DNA of 64,000 nt, from contig JASBSR010000006.1 of NCBI GenBank assembly GCA_030148865.1, positions 118,856 through 182,855 on the forward strand, given 5' to 3'. The notes under the pieces were generated by a model that ran no database searches, was not told the DNA's origin, and saw nothing but the letters and a program-made list of their open reading frames with translations. Positions 1-8,183 of the stretch are shown piece by piece. This DNA is from Gammaproteobacteria bacterium. Its GTDB lineage: Bacteria > Pseudomonadota > Gammaproteobacteria > SZUA-229. How positions within the stretch are numbered: the stretch's first letter is position 1; every line of letters begins with the position of its first letter. Both the position numbers and the translations under genes were made by a program.

Positions 1-1938
1 ATTATCGATGCTGTCAATGCGGTGTTTATGGCTGAGGAACGCAGGCAGCGGCTACCCGGTTTTACCAGGCATGGCACTCACCGAGACGACCTGCCCGGCA
101 GTGTCACGCTCATGCCTCTGTTCGCAGCGGATGAAACTGAAGCCCCTCAGCTAACAGGATTGCGCAACCCTCTGTTGCAGGCACGCCCCCCGACGGTGGC
201 CAGTGCTCACGACAAAGAAGCGCACTGGCTGGCGAACGAAATCAAACAGCTGGTACACAGCGGCAGAGCAACCTACGGCGATATTTTAATTCTGACGCGC
301 AGCCGTTCCCATATCGCAGCTTATGAAAATGCCCTGCGGCGGCAACACATTCCATTCATTGGTAATCAGCGTGGCAGTCTGTTACAAAATCTTGAAATCG
401 AGGATATGGAAAAACTGCTCGATACCCTGATTACACCGTACAATAATCTGGCGCTGGCGCAGGTGCTGAAATCACCCATTTTCGCCGCCAGCGATGATGA
501 TCTGATTATGCTGGCGAGCATGCCCGGTAAACAACGCTGGTATACGCGGCTGCTAACCCTGGTCGACACCCTGCCCGCTGAACAACCACTAGCACGCGCC
601 GCGAATTTATTGCAAGGCTGGCGCGCGCTGGCTGACACCGTGCCGGTGCACGATTTACTCGACCACATCTTTGCCGAAGCCAGCATCGTCGCACGTTATA
701 CCGCATCGGTGCCGGACGACCAGCAACCACGCGTGAGCGCCAATCTACGCTATTTTCTGGAACTGTCGCTCGACATCGACAGCGGGCGTTACCCGAGTCT
801 GATGCATTTTTTGCATCGCCTGCGCAATCTGCGTGCTGACGAAAACTGTGCACCTGATGAACCCGTGACCAGCAGTCCTGATTGCGTACGCTTTCTTACG
901 ATTCACGCCAGTAAAGGACTGGAAGCACCGATTGTGTTTCTCGCCGACAGCAATAGCCGCAACAGCGCCAGTGATGCCAATACTGCCCTGGTCGAATGGC
1001 CAGCAGACAGCGCTCGCCCGAGTGTGTTTCAGCTGGCGCTGAGTCAGGCCAATACCGATAATCACAGCCGCGAGGCACAGACACGCAAAGTCGCCGCGCA
1101 GGAACGTGAAAACCTGAATTTGCTCTATGTTGCCCTCACCCGCGCACGTCAGCATTTATATATTTCTGGTGCCAGCAGTCAGCGGCTCAGCCACTGGCAA
1201 ACCCTGCTGAACCATGGCATGCAGCAACTGGCGACTGCGGATGCAGATGATATTCTGCGCCATGAGTTCGGCGATCTGTCTGCTGAGCCGCAACAAAATG
1301 CAGCAGAAAAAAAATCAGGCGCCGACACCCCCGCATTCGACCCGGCCCTGCTCACCCGTCTGCAACAACCCGTGCAGCAGTTACCGCAAGCCATGCTCAG
1401 CATCGCGCCCAGCCGTAGCGATGGCGCACCTGGCGACTACAGCAATCACGACGATGTCGACGCACGACTGCGCGGTCAGGTAATACACCGGGCTTTCGAA
1501 TTGCTGTGCAGCAGCGAGATGGATGATGCTGAGCTCCAGCAACGCCTGAGCCACGAATTTGAACTCGCGCAATCAATGCCGGACTTGCCGCACTGGCTGG
1601 CGGAAGTCCGCGCCAACATGGCAGACCCGGCACTGGCGGTTATTTTTCAACCCGGGACTGCGCAGTCGTATAACGAACTGCCGATCCTGTATCAGCACGA
1701 CGAGGTGAGTGTTTACGGGCTAATTGATCGGCTGGTGGTAAACCAGACTGAGATTGTGCTGATTGATTACAAAACCCATCAGCTCGCAGACAACGATGAT
1801 GCTCCGAGCCTGGCTCAGCAATTTGTCGCTCAGCTGCGCCACTATCGTGATGGCGTGGCACTGCTCTGGCCGCAGCACAATATTAAAACCGGAGTGTTAT
1901 TTACTGCACGGCATGAGCTGGTCTGGCTGGATTGCTAA
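1..1938 (+). CDS. UvrD/RecB-type helicase with C-terminal PD-(D/E)XK nuclease, 5' truncated
   Basis: The frame is open from the first base, so the N-terminal half (Walker A and helicase motifs I-III) lies outside the window. The visible part has helicase motif V-like FLTIHASKGLEAPIVF and motif VI-like LNLLYVALTRARQHLYISG. It ends in a RecB-like nuclease domain with RGQVIHRAFELL, then GLIDRL and IDYKTHQ, which supply the Asp...Asp-x-Lys metal-binding residues. This is the architecture of the exonuclease V beta/AddA family, which resects double-strand breaks. An AddB-like partner would be expected upstream. Whether it should be called AddA or a stand-alone UvrD-nuclease cannot be decided from the fragment. 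Confidence 0.88.
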   Translation: MIDAVNAVFMAEERRQRLPGFTRHGTHRDDLPGSVTLMPLFAADETEAPQLTGLRNPLLQARPPTVASAHDKEAHWLANEIKQLVHSGRATYGDILILTRSRSHIAAYENALRRQHIPFIGNQRGSLLQNLEIEDMEKLLDTLITPYNNLALAQVLKSPIFAASDDDLIMLASMPGKQRWYTRLLTLVDTLPAEQPLARAANLLQGWRALADTVPVHDLLDHIFAEASIVARYTASVPDDQQPRVSANLRYFLELSLDIDSGRYPSLMHFLHRLRNLRADENCAPDEPVTSSPDCVRFLTIHASKGLEAPIVFLADSNSRNSASDANTALVEWPADSARPSVFQLALSQANTDNHSREAQTRKVAAQERENLNLLYVALTRARQHLYISGASSQRLSHWQTLLNHGMQQLATADADDILRHEFGDLSAEPQQNAAEKKSGADTPAFDPALLTRLQQPVQQLPQAMLSIAPSRSDGAPGDYSNHDDVDARLRGQVIHRAFELLCSSEMDDAELQQRLSHEFELAQSMPDLPHWLAEVRANMADPALAVIFQPGTAQSYNELPILYQHDEVSVYGLIDRLVVNQTEIVLIDYKTHQLADNDDAPSLAQQFVAQLRHYRDGVALLWPQHNIKTGVLFTARHELVWLDC

Positions 1939-1943
1939 GCGCA

Positions 1944-1974
1944 CTCAGCGAACACGGCTAGCGTGCTCGCTGAG
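1944..1974. terminator. Hairpin between convergent genes
   Basis: A 13-base arm at 1944-1956 pairs with 1962-1974 with one mismatch and a 5-base loop. It lies just after the helicase-nuclease stop and before the convergent dsbC stop. There is no run of T on either side, so it may be a weak terminator or only a 3'-end stabilising hairpin. Confidence 0.4.
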
Positions 1975-2010
1975 ACGGGGTGCCGAGACAAGATGATACA
2001 AGGCGAGATT

Positions 2011-2733
2011 TCAGGGGTTTTTGTTGAGCACTTCGAGGAGTTTTGCAATCGGCACATACCCCGGTAGCATTTCACCGTCTTCCAGAATAATCGCCGGGGT
2101 GCCATTAACACCGAGTGAACGCCCAAGTGCGAGATGCTCGCTAACCGGATTATCACAGGTTCTGGTTTCTATCTTGCCACCGGCTTTAACGGTGTCGAGC
2201 GCCGTGTTGCGATCATCGGCACACCAGACACTCACCGTAGTATCAAAATCGTCCTTGCCCTTGAGCGGCATGAAGATATACCGCAGCTTGATACCATTAG
2301 CCATGTATTGATCGATTTCGCTGTGCAAACGACGGCAATACGGACAATTGACATCGGTGACAACAGTCACAGTGTGCTCGATTTTTTTCTTCGGCGTGTA
2401 CACCACCATTTTGGATTCAGGGTAATCCTTGATCTTGTTGAAACGCAAAATCGCCTTCGATGCCTCAGTCAGATTTTTGCGCGTGGCCATTTCCACCAGT
2501 TCACCGGTGAGAAAATAACTGGCATCGCCATTCATATACACCACCTGTGAACCCAGAATGACTTCGAACAGCCCCGGAATCGGCGTCACCTTAATCTGGG
2601 TAATACCTGCACCCGGCAACATCTGAGTCAGCGTGGTTTCAAGTTTGGCAATATCAGCATCAGTATCAACTGCAAACGCAGGCCATGACAGCAGAGTGGT
2701 GAGTAAAACAAAGGTGGCGACAAAATAATTCAT
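2011..2733 (-). CDS. dsbC: Thiol:disulfide interchange protein DsbC
   Basis: Periplasmic disulfide isomerase that reshuffles wrong disulfides and is kept reduced by DsbD. The 240-residue protein begins with a signal peptide (MNYFVATFVLLTTLLSWPAFA). An N-terminal dimerisation domain follows to about residue 80, then a thioredoxin fold with the catalytic CPYC at residues 130-133. A cis-Pro loop (NGTPAIIL) and a second cysteine pair (VWCADD...TRTCDNP), typical of DsbC, are also present. Length matches the family. It is followed at some distance by xerD on the same strand reading away from it, the xerD-dsbC order common in gammaproteobacteria. Confidence 0.95.
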   Translation of the reverse strand: MNYFVATFVLLTTLLSWPAFAVDTDADIAKLETTLTQMLPGAGITQIKVTPIPGLFEVILGSQVVYMNGDASYFLTGELVEMATRKNLTEASKAILRFNKIKDYPESKMVVYTPKKKIEHTVTVVTDVNCPYCRRLHSEIDQYMANGIKLRYIFMPLKGKDDFDTTVSVWCADDRNTALDTVKAGGKIETRTCDNPVSEHLALGRSLGVNGTPAIILEDGEMLPGYVPIAKLLEVLNKNP

Positions 2734-2820
2734 GATGAACTCAAACTAGTGAATCGGAGATCTGGCTCGTCGGTAGACAGCGCGCATTATAGATAATTCC
2801 TCGCCTCAGGGGTAGAAACC

Positions 2821-3741
2821 TCAGGCTCGGGGGTGATGCTCCTGATAAAGCTCACGTAATCGCTGATCAGCGACATGGGTATAGATCTGCGTGGTGGAAA
2901 TATCAGAATGCCCGAGCAGCATCTGCACCACGCGCAAATCGGCACCGTGATTGAGCAAATGCGTGGCAAAGGCGTGGCGCAGAGTGTGCGGCGATAACCT
3001 GTCCGGTGAAATCGAGGCCTTTGCTGCATAGCGTTTGATCATGTACCAGAACGCCTGCCGCGTCATGGCAGCACCCCGGCGGGTGACAAACACGGCGTCG
3101 ACGGGTGCTCTGGCCTGCATTAACGCCGGGCGCGCCGTTTCTAGATAGCGCACAAGATAGTCGAGCGCGGTTTCACCCACCGGTACCAGCCGCTCTTTGT
3201 CACCCTTGCCGATAATCCGAATCACACCCGGCTCAAGCGATATCTGCGCCAATTGCAGAGTCACCAGTTCGGACACCCGGACCCCGGTCGCATAGAGCAA
3301 TTCCAGCATGGCGCGATCTCGCAGACCCAGTTCAGTCGCTGTGTCGGGCGCATCCAGCAAAGCATCCACCTGGGTTTCATTCAGAATGGCAGGAATTTTG
3401 CGTTCGCTTTTGGGCGAATCGAGCAATTGCGTTGGGTCCTGCGATATCACCTTCTCGCGCAGCAGATATCGATAAAATCTGCGCACGCTGGACAATAACC
3501 TGGCAGCCGATCGAGTTTTACCACCGGCTTGAAACACACTCACCAAAACTGCCTGTAAATCTACTGCCTCAGCAGAATGCAGATCAAGCCCGCGAGTTTG
3601 CAAATATTGCGCGCAACTGGCGAGATCATTGCGATAGGCAGATAAGGTATTTTGACTGAGACCGCGCTCCATCCAGAGATGGTCGCAAAATGCTTCGATG
3701 CGCTGTTGTTCGTGCTCGTCGATGAGGTCAAATCGGGACAT
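2821..3741 (-). CDS. xerD: Site-specific tyrosine recombinase XerD
   Basis: Acts with XerC at dif and FtsK to resolve chromosome dimers. The protein has 306 residues. The N-terminal SAM-like core-binding domain runs to about residue 100 and the catalytic domain follows. Catalytic residues visible are Arg in ATGVRVSEL, Lys in GKGDKERLVP, HxxR in SPHTLRHAFATH, His in LLGHSDISTT and the nucleophile Tyr in QIYTHV. Full length and position next to dsbC favour XerD over an island integrase or XerC. It is upstream of dsbC on the same strand and probably co-transcribed with it. Confidence 0.95.
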   Translation of the reverse strand: MSRFDLIDEHEQQRIEAFCDHLWMERGLSQNTLSAYRNDLASCAQYLQTRGLDLHSAEAVDLQAVLVSVFQAGGKTRSAARLLSSVRRFYRYLLREKVISQDPTQLLDSPKSERKIPAILNETQVDALLDAPDTATELGLRDRAMLELLYATGVRVSELVTLQLAQISLEPGVIRIIGKGDKERLVPVGETALDYLVRYLETARPALMQARAPVDAVFVTRRGAAMTRQAFWYMIKRYAAKASISPDRLSPHTLRHAFATHLLNHGADLRVVQMLLGHSDISTTQIYTHVADQRLRELYQEHHPRA

Positions 3742-3793
3742 GGGGGCCTGTTAGCTTGATATTCGCTATTACTGTTTTGAAGCATAGCAGAAA

Positions 3794-3830
3794 TAAAAAA
3801 GGCCACTCACCCAAAGGAAAGTAGCCTTTA
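3794..3830 (-). terminator. Rho-independent terminator of the H1-like gene
   Basis: On the minus strand a 10-base stem (3820-3829 with 3798-3807, including one G-U pair) is followed by a T-rich run. It sits 20 bases past the last codon of the lysine-rich gene remnant and before xerD. It marks the end of that transcript and suggests that the two frame segments of the gene are still one transcription unit. Confidence 0.7.
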
Positions 3831-3849
3831 TTCAACATAAGAATACAAC

Positions 3850-4120
3850 TTAGCGACGCGTGCGGCTTTTTTTTGGCTTCATGGCCTTATCAATTTTGGC
3901 CATTTCTTTCTTCGACCACTGTTTCACAAATGACGTGATCGCTGTTTCTTTCTTTTCTGCCATTTTTACCAGTAGAGCCTGCCGTTTCCGTGTTGCTGCC
4001 AGCTCAGCCCGGGCTTTCGCCAGGGCTTTCGCTGTCGCAGCGATGCGTTCACGCATTTTCTCGCTGGTGGCTGCCGCCTTCTGTTTCGCTACGGCCGATG
4101 GAGCTTTGGCCGCTGCCGCC
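3850..4120 (-). pseudogene. C-terminal part of the H1-like/AlgP-like protein, in the +1 frame
   Basis: Past the stop of the upstream repeat frame, the frame shifted by +1 stays open for about 90 codons. It reads KDKAAAAKAPSAVAKQK, then a helical Lys/Ala/Glu-rich segment containing SFVKQWSKKEMAKIDKA, and ends KPKKSRTRR just before a terminator. The segment has no convincing start of its own; an internal ATG at 4056 would give 68 residues. Removing one A from the AAAA run near 4125-4128 would fuse both parts into one protein of about 225 residues. This could be a real disruption, phase variation, programmed frameshift or sequencing error. Confidence 0.65.
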
Positions 4121-4528
4121 TTATCTTTTGGCGGTAGTTCTTTTTCTGGTCGTCCTTTTCTTGGCCGTTTTACGCTTGGCAGTCTTTTTCTTGGCGACCT
4201 TACGCTTAGCGGTTTTTTTCTTGGCAGTCTTTTTCTTGGCGACCTTACGCTTAGCGGTTTTCTTCTTGGCTGTTTTGCGTTTGGCGGTCTTTTTCTTGGC
4301 GACCTTACGCTTGGCTGTTTTACGCTTGGCAGTCTTTTTCTTGGCTACCTTACGTTTTGCAGTTTTTTTCTTGGCAACTTTACGCTTGGCGGTCTTTTTC
4401 TTGGTGACCTTGCGTTTAGCTACTTTACGCTTGGCGACTTTACGTTTTGCAGTCTTTTTCTTGACTGCACGTTTAGCCGTTGTCTTCTTTTTAGATGTTG
4501 CTTTTTTGGGTCGTGCCATTACTTGCAT
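4121..4528 (-). CDS. Lysine-rich histone H1-like repeat protein (AlgP-like), N-terminal part
   Basis: The 135-residue product starts MQVMARPKKATSKKKTTAKR and then consists of about a dozen imperfect repeats of the type TAKRKVAKKK. These are almost only Lys, Arg, Ala, Thr and Val. Such tails bind DNA without sequence specificity and are known from bacterial histone H1-like proteins and AlgP-type regulators. The repeats are encoded by 15- and 30-base direct DNA repeats rich in A and T homopolymers, which makes the locus prone to slippage. The frame ends at TAA at 4121, where the downstream part of the protein is in a different frame. AT-rich DNA precedes it. The start could also be the ATG at 4519 (MARPKK). 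Confidence 0.7.
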   Translation of the reverse strand: MQVMARPKKATSKKKTTAKRAVKKKTAKRKVAKRKVAKRKVTKKKTAKRKVAKKKTAKRKVAKKKTAKRKTAKRKVAKKKTAKRKTAKKKTAKRKVAKKKTAKKKTAKRKVAKKKTAKRKTAKKRTTRKRTTAKR

Positions 4529-4679
4529 CCTCTTGTGTGAGTTACGAACAAAAGTATAAAACTAAATTTGAATATAGCAAACTTTTTTTTCAAATAAAAA
4601 CATGGGGTTTTCATTCGAAAATATATTATTTGGGGTCAATATCAGGTGTGATTTCGGATTTCAGCATTCATAATCCGGT

Positions 4680-5400
4680 TAAAAACGAAAACCGGTTTGT
4701 GCAAATACATCAAAAACATCCTCATCTGCAACCGCTGCAATGTCGAGATGAAAGCCAAACCAGAGGCCCACACCCGTATTCAGCAGTCGTTTTTTGCGCC
4801 TTCAGAGATGTTACTAGCGATGTTTCTCTGCATACCAACGCGCAACTGAGCGAAGTCAAACGCATTGAATTCGGCACCTACAGAGAGCATTCTGGACTTC
4901 ATTTGTGGGAACAACGGCAATGGAGACTCATTTTCAGTAAGATCAAGATCCGCACCCAGACGAAAAAAACTACCGCGATATGCCAGTCCGGTGCGGATGC
5001 TGGTATCAAATTTAGCTACTGTGACAGAACCTTGATTCACATCCTGCGGAACCAGATTTTTTGCAGCCACACCACAACCACACTATCCCCCAGAAGCAGT
5101 GCAGCGCCCGCATCTAGCGTGATAAAGCTACCGAGATCACTGATTGTCCCTGTTAAGCAGACGAGACGCACTGGTATCAACCGTCGATAATGATTCACTA
5201 AAGATCAGCAGTCCGACATTAACCAGTCTTGGCGTCAGTCCGAACTTGAGTTTACTCCCCATAAAATCCACACCAGTGGCTGTCGAAAAGCCAATTTCAC
5301 GCGCAGCGACACCATTCAGATTGAGTATGTTTTTATTTGGATCGTTCACCTCGGAGACATTCCCTGTGGCACTATCACCGTATTCGAGAATGCCTGGGCA
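4680..5400 (-). pseudogene. Decayed TraF-like (TraF_2 family) outer-membrane barrel protein
   Basis: Consecutive pieces of one protein are found in different minus-strand frames. About 5391-5137 reads NGVAAREIGFSTATGVDFMG and then a piece ending LLNRDNQ. About 5140-5085 reads DLGSFITLDAGAALLLGDSV. 5070-4780 contains VAAKNLVPQDV, then TGLAYRGSFFRLGADLDLTE and LSVGAEFNAFDFAQLRVGMQ. 4779-4680 reads LNTGVGLWFGFHLDIAAVAD and ends QTGFRF and a stop, a typical barrel C-terminus. The order and motifs match the plasmid-transfer TraF-like family found chromosomally in many gammaproteobacteria. At least three frame changes and a missing N-terminus show it is dead. Confidence 0.75.
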
Positions 5401-5497
5401 GTGGCAAACTGAACATATATCACGAAAACAGTATGACAAGGTAGACAACACGACATTATCTATACCCTGTCACAGCCAGCGCGATATAATCGGTACC

Positions 5498-5962
5498 ATG
5501 ACTACCACCAATGCAACACACACTGCTTTGTCCAGCGCCAGCCTGATTCGCCGTCTGATGTCATCAATTTACGATCTGCTGTTAGTGCTGGCCCTATGGT
5601 TTGTCACCGGCACCATGGCAATTGCTCTGAATCACGGAAATGCAATCAGACCAGATGATCCTTTCTATTTGTTTTTTGTATCCATACTTATACTAATTAG
5701 TTTTTTTTATTACACATATTTCTGGACGCACGGCGGACAAACCCTGGGTATGAAAACCTGGCGTATTAGACTTGTTGCACAAAATGGAAATGCCGTGAGC
5801 TGGCAACAGGCAATGCGGTATTTTTTCGCTGCTCTGTTGTCGTGGGCGATGCTCGGCCTGGGTTTTTTCTGGAGCGTATTTGACCTGAACAGGGCCACCT
5901 GGCACGATAAAATCGCTGGTTGCAGGATACTGGATTTGCGCAATTCAGCGCACGCGGCGTAA
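5498..5962 (+). CDS. RDD family membrane protein
   Basis: A 154-residue integral membrane protein. ASLIRRLMSSIYDLLL carries the Arg and Asp of the RDD signature. GQTLGMKTWRIRLV and LNRATWHDKIAGCRIL are the other family hallmarks. Three hydrophobic stretches lie at roughly residues 25-45, 52-72 and 108-128. The substrate of the family is unsettled; some members have been proposed as ion exchangers. The ATG at 5498 is chosen because homology begins there; the frame is open farther upstream only through the decayed TraF remnant. The gene is convergent with lptG and overlaps its 3' end by 18 bases. Confidence 0.85.
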   Translation: MTTTNATHTALSSASLIRRLMSSIYDLLLVLALWFVTGTMAIALNHGNAIRPDDPFYLFFVSILILISFFYYTYFWTHGGQTLGMKTWRIRLVAQNGNAVSWQQAMRYFFAALLSWAMLGLGFFWSVFDLNRATWHDKIAGCRILDLRNSAHAA

Positions 5963-7009
5963 TAATACAATGGCGATCACCGTAATCAGCAGCAAAGGCG
6001 CTGCCGCGCTGATGAACGCGGGCATGGCATAGACCACACCGAGATGATTGATAGCACGATTTAGCACAAAGAACGCAATCCCCAGCATCAGGCCGACAAT
6101 AATGCGTTGCCCGGTGCCCCCCGAGCGCGGCGTGGTATTGAACACCATGGGCATGGCGATCAGCAACATGGCAAGACAGGTAAAGGGCGTGAGCAACTTT
6201 ACCCAGAAGGCGAGTTCATATTCTGCGGCATCGAGTCCGTTCGCTTTCAGGTAATCACTGTACTGGTATAAATCCTGTGCCGACATATCGTCTGGCTCCA
6301 GACTCAGCACATCGAACAAATCCGGACGGATTAGTTCATTCCAGATCTCACGCCGCGCAAATTCACTGGTGACCCGATCCGGCGAAAGATTACTGTGCAC
6401 CACATTGAACAGTGTCCAACGGCCGTCCCGGTACTCAGCACTGCTGGCGTGCGTGGTGCGAGTCAGCTGACGTTGTTGATTGAGTTCATAAATACTCACA
6501 TCGCCAAGTTTTTTATCGGGCATGACACGACGTGCGTTGACATAACGCATATTATCGCGCGACCACAATCCTTGTTGACCACTCACCAGAAACTGCTGAT
6601 TGAGCGCGCGTGCGCGAATCGATTTACCGGTATTCGAGGCGAACGGAATAATGAATTCGCCAGAAATAGCAACCAGCAGCGCCAGAATCAAACCTGCCTG
6701 CAGCACCGAACGTACAATACGTAAAGCGGTGATACCCGAAGCGCGCATCACCACCAGTTCAGAACCCGCTGCCATTGACCCCAGCGAAATCAATGCGCCC
6801 AGCAAAATGATTGATGGCGCGAGTTCATATAATCGCATCGGCAAAGTCAGCGCTACGTAAAACAGCGCCTGCAGCGCATTGTAATCGGCTTTGCCGATGT
6901 CGTCGAGTTCCGACACAAAATCAATAAAACCAAACAGCGCAGCCATAACCACAGCAGCAACCAGCACACCGCTCACAACCTGGCCCGTAATATATCGATC
7001 TATTACCAT
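5945..7009 (-). CDS. lptG: LPS export ABC transporter permease LptG
   Basis: Inner-membrane subunit of LptB2FG, which extracts lipopolysaccharide and passes it to LptC and LptA. The 354-residue protein begins MVIDRYITGQVVSG. A first group of membrane helices reaches about residue 120, a periplasmic jellyroll domain spans about 130-260, and three C-terminal helices follow (LTPFTCLAMLLIAMP, GLMLGIAFFVLNRA, LLITVIAIVLL). The ATG at 7009 lies one base after the lptF stop; an in-frame ATG at 7039 would overlap lptF and is less likely. It is co-transcribed with lptF. Confidence 0.94.
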   Translation of the reverse strand: MVIDRYITGQVVSGVLVAAVVMAALFGFIDFVSELDDIGKADYNALQALFYVALTLPMRLYELAPSIILLGALISLGSMAAGSELVVMRASGITALRIVRSVLQAGLILALLVAISGEFIIPFASNTGKSIRARALNQQFLVSGQQGLWSRDNMRYVNARRVMPDKKLGDVSIYELNQQRQLTRTTHASSAEYRDGRWTLFNVVHSNLSPDRVTSEFARREIWNELIRPDLFDVLSLEPDDMSAQDLYQYSDYLKANGLDAAEYELAFWVKLLTPFTCLAMLLIAMPMVFNTTPRSGGTGQRIIVGLMLGIAFFVLNRAINHLGVVYAMPAFISAAAPLLLITVIAIVLLRRVR

Positions 7010-7010
7010 G

Positions 7011-8093
7011 TCATTTAGTACGCCTGAACCAATAGCCACGCCGCCAGAACAGCAGCCAGAGCAACATCAGAGCCAGCACGTGCGGCCACCATGTTCCCAC
7101 CCATACTGGCACCAGACCCTGTGCCAGCCAGGTTCGACCAATGCCGAGCAAATTTGAATATAGCAGATAAATCAGAATCGCCAGCGCAAGCTTGGCATAG
7201 CGTCCACTGCGCGGTGTGGTATAGCTCAGTGGTAAGGCCAGTAAACATATAATGAAAGTCGCCAGCGGTACCGTGAAACGCCATTGCAGTTCTGCACGCT
7301 CAACATTGCCATTCATACCCCACAGCTGACTCACACTGAGTGAGCTCACACCATTGGAGACATCGGACTTATCACGCTCGTGTAAATAGACGCCGTATTC
7401 ACCGTATTCAATCATCCGATAATCATTGTCACCGGGTTTACCCACATAGTGTTTTCCGTCCTCCATCAATATATAACTGCGACCATCAAGCTGCTCCTGC
7501 TTTGCTGTCGGCGCAATATCAATATGCTCAACCTGCTCAACCAGATGGCGCTGAAACACATTTTGCATCACACTGCGGTCACTGCTCTGAGACTCGAGAA
7601 AAAACGTGGTATCGCCTTTTTTGGATTCATTGAACTTGCCCGCCATCAGCGTGGTGTGCTCGGCACGATTTTTTTCAGCCGAGATAATTCCATCACGACT
7701 CTGAGACACCAGTGGTGAAATAAACAATGTCAGCAACAACAACACCAGACTGACTGGCACTGCTACCAGCAACAAAGGACGATACCAGTCCATAGGGCCC
7801 ATGCCGGCAGACATCATCGCCGTCATTTCGCTATCTTTATATAAGCGACCATAGGCGACCAGCAACCCTAACAGTAAACTCAGCGGAATCAGCATGATCG
7901 CAAAATTCATCATGCCATTAAGCAACAGTGGCCACAGCGCTGCACCGGAAATCCTGCCATTCGCGATCCATGACAACAGGTGCACAGTTTCAGTGCTCAT
8001 CACCACAGCGAGCAGAATCAGCAGCACCATCAGCCAGGAAAGCAGGATTTCTTTGCCGATATATCGGTCGATGAGGCGTAATTGCATAAACAT
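7011..8093 (-). CDS. lptF: LPS export ABC transporter permease LptF
   Basis: Partner permease of LptG in LptB2FG. The 360-residue protein starts MFMQLRLIDRYIGKEIL, has three N-terminal membrane segments, a periplasmic jellyroll domain at about residues 130-255 and three C-terminal membrane segments (FTVPLATFIICLLALPLSY and following). Length and topology fit the family. It is the first gene of the lptF-lptG operon. It is divergent from pepA across about 90 bases that must hold both promoters, the usual gammaproteobacterial arrangement. A second ATG two codons downstream is also possible. Confidence 0.94.
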   Translation of the reverse strand: MFMQLRLIDRYIGKEILLSWLMVLLILLAVVMSTETVHLLSWIANGRISGAALWPLLLNGMMNFAIMLIPLSLLLGLLVAYGRLYKDSEMTAMMSAGMGPMDWYRPLLLVAVPVSLVLLLLTLFISPLVSQSRDGIISAEKNRAEHTTLMAGKFNESKKGDTTFFLESQSSDRSVMQNVFQRHLVEQVEHIDIAPTAKQEQLDGRSYILMEDGKHYVGKPGDNDYRMIEYGEYGVYLHERDKSDVSNGVSSLSVSQLWGMNGNVERAELQWRFTVPLATFIICLLALPLSYTTPRSGRYAKLALAILIYLLYSNLLGIGRTWLAQGLVPVWVGTWWPHVLALMLLWLLFWRRGYWFRRTK

Positions 8094-8183
8094 AGGTGCG
8101 GATTATCACACTGACTTTCGAACATTGCATTAATTGCATACAATCAGTCTTCTTTTCACCTCAGCAAAATCCTCGGAGATATC

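Noticed and set aside
2821..3741. Tyrosine recombinase as an island integrase
   Set aside because: Full XerD length, all XerD motifs, and the conserved xerD-dsbC neighbourhood; no att-like repeats near.
3860..4540. Long plus-strand frame with Leu/Phe-rich repeats over the H1-like gene
   Set aside because: It is the mirror of the lysine-rich repeats on the minus strand. The KxAK codons read backwards give Leu and Phe. No ribosome site or family match.
4495..5190. Plus-strand frame of 231 codons
   Set aside because: It lies across the decayed TraF gene and has the composition of a shadow. The minus-strand segments match a real family.
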